Assembly (NCBI GenBank): GCA_001600415.1
Contig: BCJX01000022.1
Span: forward strand, 55,900 to 119,899
From: Pascua guehoae
Taxonomy: Eukaryota > Basidiomycota > Tremellomycetes > Trichosporonales > Trichosporonaceae
Length of the DNA stretch: 64,000 nt
Direction: 5' to 3'
Positions 9,849-19,984 of the stretch are shown here, one piece after another. Under the pieces are notes generated by a model that had not been told where the DNA came from, ran no database searches, and saw only the letters and a program-made list of their open reading frames with translations. Numbering within the stretch: the stretch's first letter is position 1; each line of letters begins with the position of its first letter. The position numbers and the translations under genes were made by a program.

Positions 9849-11004
9849 TGTGTCGGGGGGGAGAGAGTGTCGGTGGAGGAAAAGAGAGTGGGCGAGGGAA
9901 CGAAAGGAGGGATGGGCGGGAGGCTTTGTAATGTGGGGATGGGGGATGAGAGTGGAGGTCGGCGACTTTTAAAAGCGTGCGTGCGTGTGTGACAACAGCA
10001 GTATCAGCGTGTGCGGCAACAGTCAAGAATGGCCCAGGATCAGCAATTGGTGAGAGATTGGGTGGGCCTGGGTGGGCGGATTGGCAGTCAGTCGCGTTTG
10101 CGCCATTCGGATCACGTCATCGGAATACTTGGCCTTTGTTGAAAAAAAAACCCATACTGGAAAATCGGACAGTGGACAATGCCCGGACGCGCCCGAACGC
10201 GACGCGAGAGCAAGAAAACAATACCAGTCCCCGCTTTTGGCGCGCCACGCCGTAAAGGGCGGGGGTTGCGGGTTGCACAATGGGACTGGACGTTGCAAAG
10301 TGGCAAATGACCCAGGAACGTGGTACCTCTGCGTCTACCACCCGCTTGCATCCTTGGTCACCGTCGCGCGCGCACTGCACGCCATTGATAAAGTTGGGTT
10401 CTAGATTCTGGGCCCAATCTACATCATGTAATACAACGCAATGCCAGGCTCCGTCGTCGCCGTCGCCGTCGTGACCGTCGCGTCGCCGCTCTGTCTCCAT
10501 CCCAGACGATTGGTCATGTTGCACCCTATGCATCGACGCGACGCGGTGCAGGCTACCAGCTGCCAGCGTACCAATCGCGTCCCCGTCGCGCCCGTGGCGT
10601 GCCCGCGTGCCCCCGTTCCTACGATGCTGTCATGAGTCCGAACTGGACGACTGCCCAAAGGACCAAAGGACCAAAGTGCCGGGTCACTGCAAGCTCGCCC
10701 GCTCGGCGCTCGCTCGGCGCTGCCGAGTCGCACCCCGCACCCAGCAGATTCGGAGTTTCGGCGAATGAAATCCACGTGGCATCACGTAAGACGTCCATCC
10801 ACACCGCAGCCGAGCAAGCCGAGAAGGTGGGATGTGGGATCTGGGCATGCGCGCGCATGTGTGGCAACTGGCATCAAACGCCGTCGACAACGTTCTACGA
10901 GGACAAGGACCAACGGCCAACATTGCATTCCGACACGATCAGTTAACCTTTGCCGACCTCCATCCGAATCAGACACCGGATCAGACACCCGACTCGGCCC
11001 CAGT
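9849..11004. other. Intergenic between SQOR and GET1
   Basis: This divergent spacer serves the SQOR start (9848, minus) and the GET1 5' end hidden in the N gap. No RNA gene or credible ORF was found. A short frame ATGGCCCAGGATCAG followed by GGTGAGAG at 10029 resembles a tiny first exon, but nothing joins to it. Confidence 0.4.
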
Positions 11005-11389
11005 NNNNNNNNNNNNNNNNNNNNNNNNNNNNNNNNNNNNNNNNNNNNNNNNNNNNNNNNNNNNNNNNNNNNNNNNNNNNNNNNNNNNNNNNNNNNNNNN
11101 NNNNNNNNNNNNNNNNNNNNNNNNNNNNNNNNNNNNNNNNNNNNNNNNNNNNNNNNNNNNNNNNNNNNNNNNNNNNNNNNNNNNNNNNNNNNNNNNNNNN
11201 NNNNNNNNNNNNNNNNNNNNNNNNNNNNNNNNNNNNNNNNNNNNNNNNNNNNNNNNNNNNNNNNNNNNNNNNNNNNNNNNNNNNNNNNNNNNNNNNNNNN
11301 NNNNNNNNNNNNNNNNNNNNNNNNNNNNNNNNNNNNNNNNNNNNNNNNNNNNNNNNNNNNNNNNNNNNNNNNNNNNNNNNNNNNNNNNN
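11005..11389. other. Assembly gap (385 N)
   Basis: The run of N removes the start of GET1. In homologues the missing part codes for the N-terminal membrane segment and the first part of the coiled coil. Confidence 1.
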
Positions 11390-13759
11390 GGACGAGTTTG
11401 CAAAGTGGGCAAAGTTGAAGCGCAAGGTGGATCGCGGGCTGGCAGAGCTGGAGAAGACGAGTGAGTTAGAGTGGGGGGGGGGGGTGGTTTGGTTGGTGGT
11501 GGGGGTGGAGTCTGGTGTTGGTTTGGTTGGTGGTTGGTGGTTGGTGGTGGGGGTGCATAGGAGATGGTTGTGCAGGATGGGTGCGGGTTGCTGATGGAGG
11601 GGCTCGGGGTGGGGGAGTCTGGTGTTGGTTTGGTTGGTGTGGGGGCTGGGTGGGGATGGTTGTGCACGATGAGTGCGGGTTGCTCGATCTGGGGGGTCGG
11701 GGTTGGGGTGGGGTTCTGGTGTGGGTTTGGTTGGGTTTGGTTGGTGTGCGGGTGGAGATGCTGGTTGTGCGGGATGCGTGCGGGTGTTGCTAGGTCTGAG
11801 GGTGGACTCGTGACGTGGGGACGTGGGCACCGTTGCCAAGATGGGCTTGGGCTTTGGCAGTGACGAGATAACGGTCGAACGCTATTACTACGAGTCATGC
11901 CGGCCCTCTAGCCCGTGAGATAGCTGCGACGTCGTGCCCGCTCGCCGACTCGCAGCCTCCGCCTGGACCACCCACTTTCCTTGACATGTTGTGTTGTCTT
12001 GACGCACAGCGCGTCGCGCAGCCAAGCTGAGGCGGCGTGGAAGCGAGTGACCAGTACGGGCGGAGCGCAAACTGGAGAGTGGCTGCGATGGGGAGTGGTG
12101 TCTCGCTCTCTGTCTGGTTCTGGTGTCTCGCTCTCTGTCTGGTTCTGGGGTCTGGGAGTCTGGGTGTCTAGGGTCTGGGAGTCTGGGTGTCTGGGAGTCT
12201 GGGAGTCTGGGTGTCTGGGTGTCTGGGTGTCTGGTTGTCTGGATCTCTAGCTGTTTGCTCTCCAGGTGTCCAGGTGTCTAGGTGCCTATCCGTCTAGCCC
12301 GCCAGCTCTCCAAGCGCGTATCCGTCTAGCTCTCTCGATGTCCAGTCTCCCAGCCGGCCCGTCCTGCCACCCAGCCCGGAACCGGCCAGGCGCGACCTGC
12401 AGCTTGCCTTGTGTGGAGGTGTCGAGTCGTACCGCTGTCCTATTACCTTGCTACGCTGCGAGCCATGGACATGCCTGTCTCGAGCCATGGACATGCCTGT
12501 CTCGAGCCATGGACATGCCTGTCTCGAGCAGTCTGCCTGCATCAGACGCTCTCTGTCGTATCAGACAGTTGCCGTCTTATCAGACCGCATCGGACCGTCT
12601 CTCTGTCTCACTACCTCTCCAGCGGTGCAGTCTCCAAGGGTTGATCCTCTCGAACCGTCTGGCGGTGTTGCCCCCTTTCTGTCGGTCTCGAGTAGCCAAG
12701 GCTCGTCATGTGTCCTGCCGGCCTTGCGGTCGTTGGTCGGGCGCACGAGTATCGTCACGCCCCAACTGCCGAACCCAATGCAGTTCTAGGCGTGTTGAAT
12801 GGGCGTGCTGTCAAGTTGTGTACTGGGAGTTGCGTACGCTCGAGTTGCGTGCTCTCGAGTCGCGAGCCAGTCGCTCGCGTCGTTGCCGGTTCCCAGCGGC
12901 ATACCGCTGCCCCAGATCGCCCAGTGCTTGCAAAGTGCCGTCACTTGTCTCCCACTGCAGCCCAAGCTGCCACCTGTCTCCCAGTTGATCCAACAAGCCA
13001 TCGCCCATCTCTTGCGATGCTCCGAGGCACCACAGACCGAGACGAGAGGCTACAACCAAACCCAACCCCAATCAAACCCAACCCCCACAACCTCCGCCCG
13101 AACGCGCGAACTAAACACAGCTAACATCCAGACAACACGCTCACATCCGCGCGCTCGTCCTTTTCCCTCCGCTTCTCGACGCTCCTGTGGCTCGCGACGA
13201 CGGGCACCCAGCTCGCCCTCCTGTGGTGGTACCGCAAGCAGCCCGTCTTCTGGCTCCCCGCAGGTTGGGTGCCGGGGCCTGTCGCGTGGCTCCTCCGCTT
13301 TCCCAGTGCGCCAAAGGGTGAGTCTTGGCGGGCGTTGGTGGTAGCGAGGAGTTCATCTGCAGAGCCACCTTCTGCCGTTTGTGTCCGCGCCATAACTTGA
13401 CATGGCTGCACCATTGCCCTACCCATTGAAGATCCCCCTGCCTACCCTGTTCCTCCCGCGATTCATCCTTCCATTATCCCCTCAATCCTAACCCCCCCCC
13501 CCCCCCCCCCCCAGCACCCACTAACACCACAGGCTCCGTCAGCGCGGGCGTCTGGGGCGGCGTCTGCAAGCGCGTCCTCGTCACGGGCGAGCACCTCGTC
13601 ATGTCCCTCCGCCAGCCCGCGGATCTGCCAGGTGGGTTTCGCGTGTCGGTGGACCATGCTGACCCAGCAGCACAGGGTGTGCCCGTGCCAGCCGCGCCGC
13701 AGCAACCGCAGGGCGCCAAGATTGAGGAGCTGGGCGTGGAGCATGACAAGCTCGACTAG
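11390..13759 (+). CDS. GET1: GET1/WRB-like receptor subunit, 5' end in gap
   Basis: Get1 sits in the ER membrane and, with Get2, receives tail-anchored proteins from Get3. Visible exons are 11390-11460, 13132-13317 and 13533-13759. The first gives DEFAKWAKLKRKVDRGLAEL, the coiled-coil signature that contacts Get3. The second gives a membrane span (STLLWLATTGTQLALLWWY) and the family motif YRKQPVFWLPAGW...FPSAPK. The last starts GSVSAGVWGGVCKRV, another span, and ends with a Pro/Gln-rich tail and stop. Phases match at both junctions. Intron 11461-13131 is 1671 nt, very long for a yeast-type gene, and is full of low-complexity repeats; it ends CTAACATCCAG. The next intron contains a run of 21 C and ends CTAACACCACAG. 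The N-terminus cannot be described. Confidence 0.85.
12095..12245. repeat. TCTGGGTGTCTGGGAG-type tandem repeats in GET1 intron
   Basis: Degenerate short units built from GTCTGGGTGTCTGGGA and TCTCGCTCTCTGTCTGG fill this part of the 1671-nt intron. They lie far from both splice sites and, being non-coding, show no frame constraint. Confidence 0.75.
12459..12524. repeat. 22-bp unit, three perfect copies, in GET1 intron
   Basis: The unit begins CGAGCCATGGACATGCCTGT and is 22 bases long. Three identical copies lie head to tail, followed by CGAGCA, the start of a fourth. Perfect identity suggests recent expansion. Confidence 0.9.
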
Positions 13760-15438
13760 GCGAGGTGCCAGGGATCGTGAGGTGTTGAGGGGCGGACGAT
13801 GGAGGCAGAGGACGGAGGGCAGAACGCACAGGTGCGAGGGGAGAGGGGAGAGGGGAGAGGGGAGAGGGCATGGGGCGGGGAGCAGAAGGGGGTGGAGAGA
13901 GGGACAGTTTCGGCAGACAGGAAGCGGCTGCATATCGTCGAGATGGCAACAAGGAGATGAAGAGGCCGACAAGAGGATGAGCGCAACCACGAGGTCCAGC
14001 GCATGACAGCACGCCGCCGATAGCAGGCGGGACACACTCGGGCCGGCATGAGCACGCACAACATGGCATAGACTAGAGTAATGTATTCATTCATACGGCG
14101 CGTGGCTGCACCGAATCTGTGATGTGTGGGACGGCGGACGGCGGACCTACTTAACCCACCAGTTTGTGACCCGGGAGTCTGGGCTCTTCTTCTACCCGAT
14201 CCCCTGGTGCCACGTAGGGATAGAAACAAAGACCGAAACCCCAGAACCGTCGCGGTGCAAGGGTGAAGAGTCCCCGTCCTATCGGGTCAGATGCCCTCGC
14301 TAGTGCTCAAAGATGAGCCAAGGAAGACGACAAGTGTTCCGAGGCATGAGGGGCACACCCGACAGCACGACGACCACGACTGAAGCTGGGCTCGGACGCA
14401 TCCACAGTGGCATTCCGGAAACACTGATCCAACCTTGGCTTGGCTCTGCCCAACCGCCCAACAAAGTCACACCTGATATACTTTTCATGTCAACAACATC
14501 GTTGGTGAAACGCTATCATGCGTCGTTGCCAATGCACAGTGCCTCGTCATCATCTGAAGGTCATGTTTGCTGCAAGGAAACAAGTGCTTATTTGCGACCC
14601 CCCAGCAGCAATAGCCTCTTTGTTTTTCTTTGTCTGTGTGTGTGTGTTTTGATACCTACCACATGCCACATCATAGCGACTATTACTTGACAGCTACGGG
14701 CAGCCTGGACGGATGCACGCAATACCTGGCGTCGAACCACAGAATAACCACCCTGCCTTTGTGTGATGCAAGCCAAGCCCCAGCGAGGTACCGTCCATGT
14801 GTGGCGCAATCAACCCAGCAGCTCCGCAGCCTACAGCTCAACCCGTGCTTGTGCTTGGCCTCGGTCAGCGACGACCCATGGCCGACGGCTACCACGCACA
14901 CGCACCAGTGCGCGCTCGGCAGAAGTAGACCGAGCCATCGGACGCCGTTGAAGCCGTGAAGGCTGCAGGCTGTCAGACCCGACGGGCGCAACGACCGCCA
15001 CACCGTCATTGCCACCGTGCACCCCGGGCGACATGTTGGAGAAGTCACCAGAATGCTGTGGTGACAAAAAAAGAGAGTTACGTAATGTATTGCTGGCCTC
15101 GTTGGTTGTGTGGTCGGCAACGCGCGTTTTGTCGGCGGCTCGGCTTCGGCTTGAAGCGGTCCTCCGAGACACCCACCCACCCAGGCTTACGAGGCCCGCC
15201 CAGGCTTACCCAGGCTGACCCACCCAGGCAGTGTCCAATTGATTCCCCCCATTTAAAAGCAAGCAAGGGGCAGGCCGCACTTTGGCCGTCGGGTCTACCA
15301 CTCACTCTACCGATATTTCATCCACCCCACCCCCCGGAGTCTCTTCCCCAATCCACTTCTTGTAAACTAACCACCTACCCTCTACCCTCTCCTCTTTGCC
15401 ACCCTTCTACACCTACTCGCATCAACACCTAGACCACA
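13760..15438. other. Intergenic between GET1 and MIX17
   Basis: No gene is supported. There is a GAGGGGAGAG repeat near 13840-13870, a TG run near 14637, and CCCAGGCTTAC-like repeats near 15180-15230. The last 150 bases are pyrimidine-rich with A-rich stretches, as expected for the leader of the next gene. Confidence 0.4.
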
Positions 15439-17584
15439 ATGGCTCGTTCTGGTGTAAGTATCCCATCCTCTCCACCCTCGTCACCGTCCTCGTCCTCGTC
15501 CTCGTCACCGTCACCATCACCGTCACCACCCTTCCCTCCCTCGTCTTTCATGGCCGTTTTCGCCTGCTCGTCGACGTCCACACTCTTCCTCTTCCGCCTT
15601 GCTCGATTCCCGATTCTTGTTCTTCCTCGCCTCCTCGGGTTATCCCTCACTATCCTCCACCTCGCCTCTGCTCTCCGCCTCGCTGCGGCCTTGATCTCCC
15701 CCCTCTCCCCTCGTGTCCTCGCTCGTTACTGCTCTCCGGTGTCCTTTTCTCCTTCCTCGCCTTCGCCTACACCTTGCCTCCTCTCGATCTTGCTCTTCCC
15801 TCCTGTCCCACGCCACTGGCCAGCCAACTTCCCTCCGACCTCCACTCCATGCGCATTCACTACGCCCGCCTTCACGCCCACATCGTTTTCTCGCCTTTTC
15901 CACTCACACCACTTTCCTCCCCCTTTGCCACACCTCCTCCCTTCTAACCACCCCCTTCCCCCGTCCCCCCCACACCCAGCGCCCCCCCCCCCCCCCCCCC
16001 CCCTCGGGCTCGCGCCAGGCCCACACCTCGGCCTACCCCTCGCACCAGCAGTCGGCCTACCCGACCCAGGCGTCGCACCCCCCCGCGCCCGCCGCCGCCG
16101 CCCCCGCGGCCGCTGGCGCAAAGCCCCCGGGACTGCTCGCCCAGGCCGCGTCGACGATGGGTGGTGCCGTGGCCGGCTCGGTCGTCGGACACGGCATCTC
16201 GAACATGCTCTTTGGCAGCAGCCGGCCCGCAGAGGCTGCGCCCCCGCCCGCAGAGTATGCGGCGCAGCAGCAGCAGCCGATGGCGGGCGCGTCGTGTGAG
16301 GTCCAGGCTAAGGGTGAGTGACGAGCGGGCTCGACCCGGAGGCGAGAGCGAGTGCGAGGAGGGTGAGCGAGGAGAGCGAGAGGGTGAGCGAGGAGAGCGA
16401 GAGCGAGGAGAGTGAGATTGAGAGTGCACAGAGTGAAGACTCGGAGCGAGGAGAATGAGAGCACGGAGAGTGAGAGTGAGAGTAAAGGGAAGAGAGTGAG
16501 AGCGAGGAGGACAGGAGAGCTGGGTAGTTCTGGGACTGGGATGTGTGAGGACAGCACGTTACACTGCGGAGCCAGTTGGTGCGGTGTGGACTGCTGTCCA
16601 TTGGCAGTGCCAGATGGGCAACTCCCTTCAGCCCCTATGGGCGTCGCTCGCAAGAACGACCTCGCCTGTGACGAAGAGGCATGGCGAGCAGCCCAGTCTG
16701 CTCGACGATTGCCCAGCATTTCACTGTCATCCCTGCGCTACTCCTTGCGCGTCGCTGTCAACTGCTCTTGTCGTCCTGCTGGGCCTAGTCTGAGCTGGGG
16801 CTCGGTGATGCCCTCGAGGATACCAGCGCACCCCACTATGATGCCAGAGGCGAGCGGACAGCGTGCTGGTGGTGGCGCAGGAAGGTGCGCGATACAAGCA
16901 GCGCCGAGGCGATGACGTGTGCGTCCTCGGAAGGAGGCCCAGTTGAGGCGGATCAGTGGCGCCGAGGCACCTTGACTTGGGTCTAGCCACTGTAGCGCCT
17001 GTATGCCTTTCGCCTAGTCGTCGGCGACCTTTCCTTCCTCTGCCCTTCTTCCCTCGTTTCATTCACTCCCTCCACCTTGCCAATTCCTGTGCCACCACTT
17101 TGGAAAGGCATAGCTCCCTAGTCACGTTGGGTGGGAAACATCCAATGGGAAAGATGGCAGCCATCAGGCAGCATCTCGGAGTGTGTGACGATAGGAAAGA
17201 CGCCGTTGCGAGACGAGGGTCAAAATGAGCAGCCCCACCCACCAAATCCTCTCGCTTCCCGACCTGCACGCCTTGACCAAACTCCCAAAGTCCACGCGCT
17301 AACCCACAGACTTCACAAAGTGCCTCGACGCCACCAACGGCGACATGCAGTCGTGCACGTACTACCTGGACGCTCTGAGTGAGTGCACATGGCCGGAGAT
17401 GCGGCAGCACGGAGACGCAGAGGGGTCGAGTTGTGGCGTGTCTCCCTCAACATGGGGACTGCAGGCGTGACTACCGTCCTCTCCGCGTACTCGCCCAACG
17501 CCCAACCTCCCGTGGACCAGCCGAACCATGCACAACAAAACTAACCCCGCAGAGGCGTGCCAGGCCGCCGCGCGCCCGTACTAA
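15439..17584 (+). CDS. MIX17: Twin CX9C intermembrane-space protein, MIX17/CHCHD2 family
   Basis: Exons 15439-15453, 15980-16313, 17310-17378 and 17553-17584 give 149 aa. MARSG is followed by RPPPPPPPS and a Ser/Pro/Ala-rich stretch, then the hydrophobic Gly-rich segment typical of CHCHD2/CHCHD10 (LLAQAASTMGGAVAGSVVGH). The CHCH domain has both CX9C motifs: C-EVQAKDFTK-C and C-TYYLDALKA-C, the first split by intron 2 and the second by intron 3. Such proteins are imported into the mitochondrial intermembrane space by Mia40 and affect respiration and cristae. Introns are 526, 996 and 174 nt; the last two end CTAACCCACAG and CTAACCCCGCAG. Seven Pro codons come from a run of 22 C (15982-16003), so the frame there depends on an exact homopolymer count. 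All phases agree as written. Confidence 0.88.
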
Positions 17585-18076
17585 GCGCCGCGCCGTTGAG
17601 AGTCCGAGTTGGAGCCCAGTGCCGAGAGTCGCGGCCCCGAAGTGGGGAATTCTCGAGGCAGTCCAGCTTGGCGTTTGAAAAGTCACCGTTCAGCATACGC
17701 ACGCGCACTTGTGCACGTGCGTCTTGGGATGCATATCGATATCACTGTAGCTGAAAGGCACGCCGGCAGCGGTGTGTGTGCTGACGAGTGTGTGCCTCGG
17801 CCACCATTGATTCCCTCCCTGCTACAGTGGTTTCAGTAGTGGGCTGCTATAACAGGCACTATTCTGGCTTGTGTTGACACTGCAATCCCAAAGAGCACAG
17901 ACAGACATACGCATCCGCATGCGTGTCGCGCCGAGGTCAGGGCGAACGGAACGGAACCAGTAGCGCGGTAACTTGTATTGAGAGTCGAGGGACGGCTGAT
18001 TCCCGCTGTGCGACTGACCTGAGAGTCGAGGCCCAGCATGGGTCTTGAGGTCTGTAGAACAGAATGACGTACTCAC
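17585..18076. other. Intergenic or 3' part of the minus-strand candidate
   Basis: No firm gene. On the minus strand a frame ending near 17833 begins MLGLDSQ and has a hydrophobic stretch near its C-terminus (VCLSVLFGIAVS). It may be a last exon of the candidate gene at 18077-18557, but the gap between the two possible splice sites is only about 25 bases, too short for a normal intron. Confidence 0.25.
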
Positions 18077-18557
18077 CATGGCCACCGCCATGACCCACTT
18101 GCCGCCGTACCGAATCACCTTGGGCCGCGGAACGGCCGCTGCTCCCAAGTAATTCATCTCTAGACAACTCATGTATCGATCCACAATTCGCGCCGCTGAT
18201 GTCAAGGACGGGGTGATGGAGTACCGTGCGCCGTCGGTGCAGTAGGCGATTTCCTGTCGCACGGCCCGGTACTTGAGAGTATAGTCCCCGACCACACGGC
18301 TGGTCTGGTCGGGGAAGAATGCTCGGGGAAGAGTGGTCGGAGAAGAATGCTCGGGGGAGAATGCTCGGGGAAGAATGCTCGGGAGAATGCTCGGGGAAGA
18401 ATGCTCGGGAGAATGCTCGGGGAAGCCAGAGGCAATATTCGCATCGACGGCCGAACCGCTGCCGGCACCGAGTGTGGGCCGGAAGAGCGCAATCGCTTCT
18501 TGCAGCGACACAGTGCCGACGTCGCGTGGGCCCAGTACTGCTCCACAGTGCTCGGTA
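18077..18557 (-). CDS. Candidate coding segment of unknown function with Pro-Glu-His repeats
   Basis: The minus-strand frame has gene-like codon use over two parts. The first reads GPRDVGTVSLQEAIALF and then FRPTLGAGSGSAVDANIA. The second reads RVVGDYTLKYRAVRQEIAYC and later KVIRYGGKWVMAVAM. Between them, tandem DNA repeats encode PEHSSPSILPRAF-like units. A good donor (GTGAGT) follows ...AVAM at 18076. The upstream end is unclear because of further repeats and two Ns near 18844. I do not recognise a family. It could be a real multi-exon gene or a decayed one. Confidence 0.25.
18315..18425. repeat. GGGAAGAATGCTC / GGGAGAATGCTC tandem repeats
   Basis: Units of about 11-18 bases alternate between AAGAATGCTCGGGG and GAGAATGCTCGG, with one copy reading GTGGTCGGAG. 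They fall inside the minus-strand candidate frame and keep it open. Confidence 0.8.
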
Positions 18558-18621
18558 CGCCGCCGGATGCGCACGTGGCGGCGGGCGGGGTGTTGGCATG
18601 GGCGCGGGTACTTGCCAGACC

Positions 18622-18710
18622 GAGGAAGTAAGTGGTGATGTGGACGAGGAAGTAAGTGGTGATGTGGACGAGGAAGTAAGTGGTGATGTGGACGGGGGAA
18701 GTAAGTGGTG
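18622..18710. repeat. 24-bp unit, three perfect copies plus a partial
   Basis: The unit begins GAGGAAGTAAGTGGTGATGT and is 24 bases long. Each unit contains GTAAGT, the strong donor sequence used by genes here. The fourth copy is altered (GACGGGGGAAGTAAGTGGTG). A G run with two Ns at 18844 and 18847 lies shortly downstream. Confidence 0.9.
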
Positions 18711-19154
18711 CAGATGGGGATGGGGACGGAGGACCACGGCGGTGTCCGGGAACGGGCGGGGTACCTCGTGGCGCCTAAGTGCATGACGGTGACACGCGCC
18801 GGTCGACGCTCGTTGTCGTGCAGCCGCATTTCCCAGCCCAGGGNGGNGGGGGGGGGGGGGGCGAATTGGAATAAGGCTCGGGTGGTCATCCAGTGTGGGC
18901 TGCGGTCTCATGCCCAACGCGGGAACGTGGAGCACGGAGCACGGAATGGAACATGGAACATGGAGAGGGACACGGGACATGGCCTGTGGATCCAAATAGC
19001 TGGAATGCAAGGTCTGCAAGAGAGTGTGCGCTAGGGGACATGCGACTTGCACTGGTTGCGTGGGGTGGATCGGGCGGTGGGTCGGGCCACAGTATGGACA
19101 CAGGCGAGCGAGGGCATGACTTGTGCGGCGGGCCGGGTGGCGTTTGCGGATGTA

Positions 19155-19346
19155 CAGGTGTGTCCGGAAAGTCATGACTGCTACATGAAGCTCGGGTGCC
19201 CACGGTCCGTATACAGAGAGGCGCGGATGCAACAAGCAGGAGCCAGTGGTGTGTTGACTGCTGTGTCATTGCATTGGTCTAGAGAGTGTCAAGTAGACCG
19301 CGCTCAATGTAGCAGTAGCAGTCTCAAGACTTTCCGGACGCACTTG
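19155..19346. mobile_element. Mariner/Tc1-like MITE, 192 bp
   Basis: The ends form imperfect inverted repeats of about 30 bases. The left end reads CAGGTGTGTCCGGAAAGTC and the reverse complement of the right end reads CAAGTGCGTCCGGAAAGTC; both continue into TGA..CTGCTAC. A TA dinucleotide flanks each end (19153-19154 and 19347-19348), the target-site duplication expected for Tc1/mariner elements. There is no room for a transposase, so the element is non-autonomous. Confidence 0.6.
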
Positions 19347-19895
19347 TACAACAGGGTTGGCGGGGCAGGCGAGCGGGGGTCGTGGAGGCAAGCGTGGCGT
19401 GGTGTGGGAGCGTGAGGCGTGGAAGGGGAAGAGTGGGAGCGTGAGTAGTGTGGAAGCGTGCGTGTGGGAGCGTGAGTGGAAGCGTGGAAGAGGAAGAATG
19501 AAAGTGGCACAGAACAAGCGAGGCCAACATCCGCACCCGTCGTGCTCGACGCGTTTGCGCTTGGGCACATACATGTAGAACTATACAAGTTGTCTTCTGG
19601 CGAGCAACCATGCACGATGGACGGTGTGTGGATACCGTGTGGGGCCAATGGCGAGCATGATGTGATCAACGATAAGATGTGATAAACGATGCGGTCAAAC
19701 GGATGGTGTAATCGAGACAAGGGTGAAACAGCATCACTTCCGTCGTGCGGCCACCACCGCCGACCATCGCCACACACCAAACACAAAACCAAACAACCCA
19801 CAACGACCCCAACACAACCGACCACCGGCCACCAAACCCAACCAACCACCGCAGCGTTCTAAAAAGCTTGGATTGAAAGGAACTGAATCCCCTGT

Positions 19896-19984
19896 TGACA
19901 AGAGTGGGATTTGAACCCACGCCCGAAGACTGCGACGGCGGATACACCTGAACACAGCGCCTTAGACCACTCGGCCATCTTGCC
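19896..19984 (-). tRNA. tRNA-Leu(CAG) with a short intron
   Basis: The minus strand folds as a class II tRNA. The acceptor GGCAAGA pairs with TCTTGTC (one G-U). The D-arm is GCCGAGTGGTCTAAGGC. The anticodon stem CTGTG/CGCAG closes a loop starting TTCAGG, giving anticodon CAG. About 11 extra bases after position 37 are the intron. A variable arm TCTTCGGGC is present, and the T-arm is GTGGG-TTCAAAT-CCCAC. A T run about 30 bases downstream on the minus strand (plus-strand AAAAA near 19860) is the Pol III terminator. Confidence 0.92.

Noticed and set aside
8604..9992. Plus-strand frame of 462 aa opposite SQOR
   Set aside because: It is the antisense shadow of a clear SQOR gene in GC-rich DNA, with no motif of its own.
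12266..12988. Plus-strand frame of 240 aa inside the GET1 intron
   Set aside because: Its composition follows the intron repeats, including the 22-bp units, and it shows no gene-like codon use.
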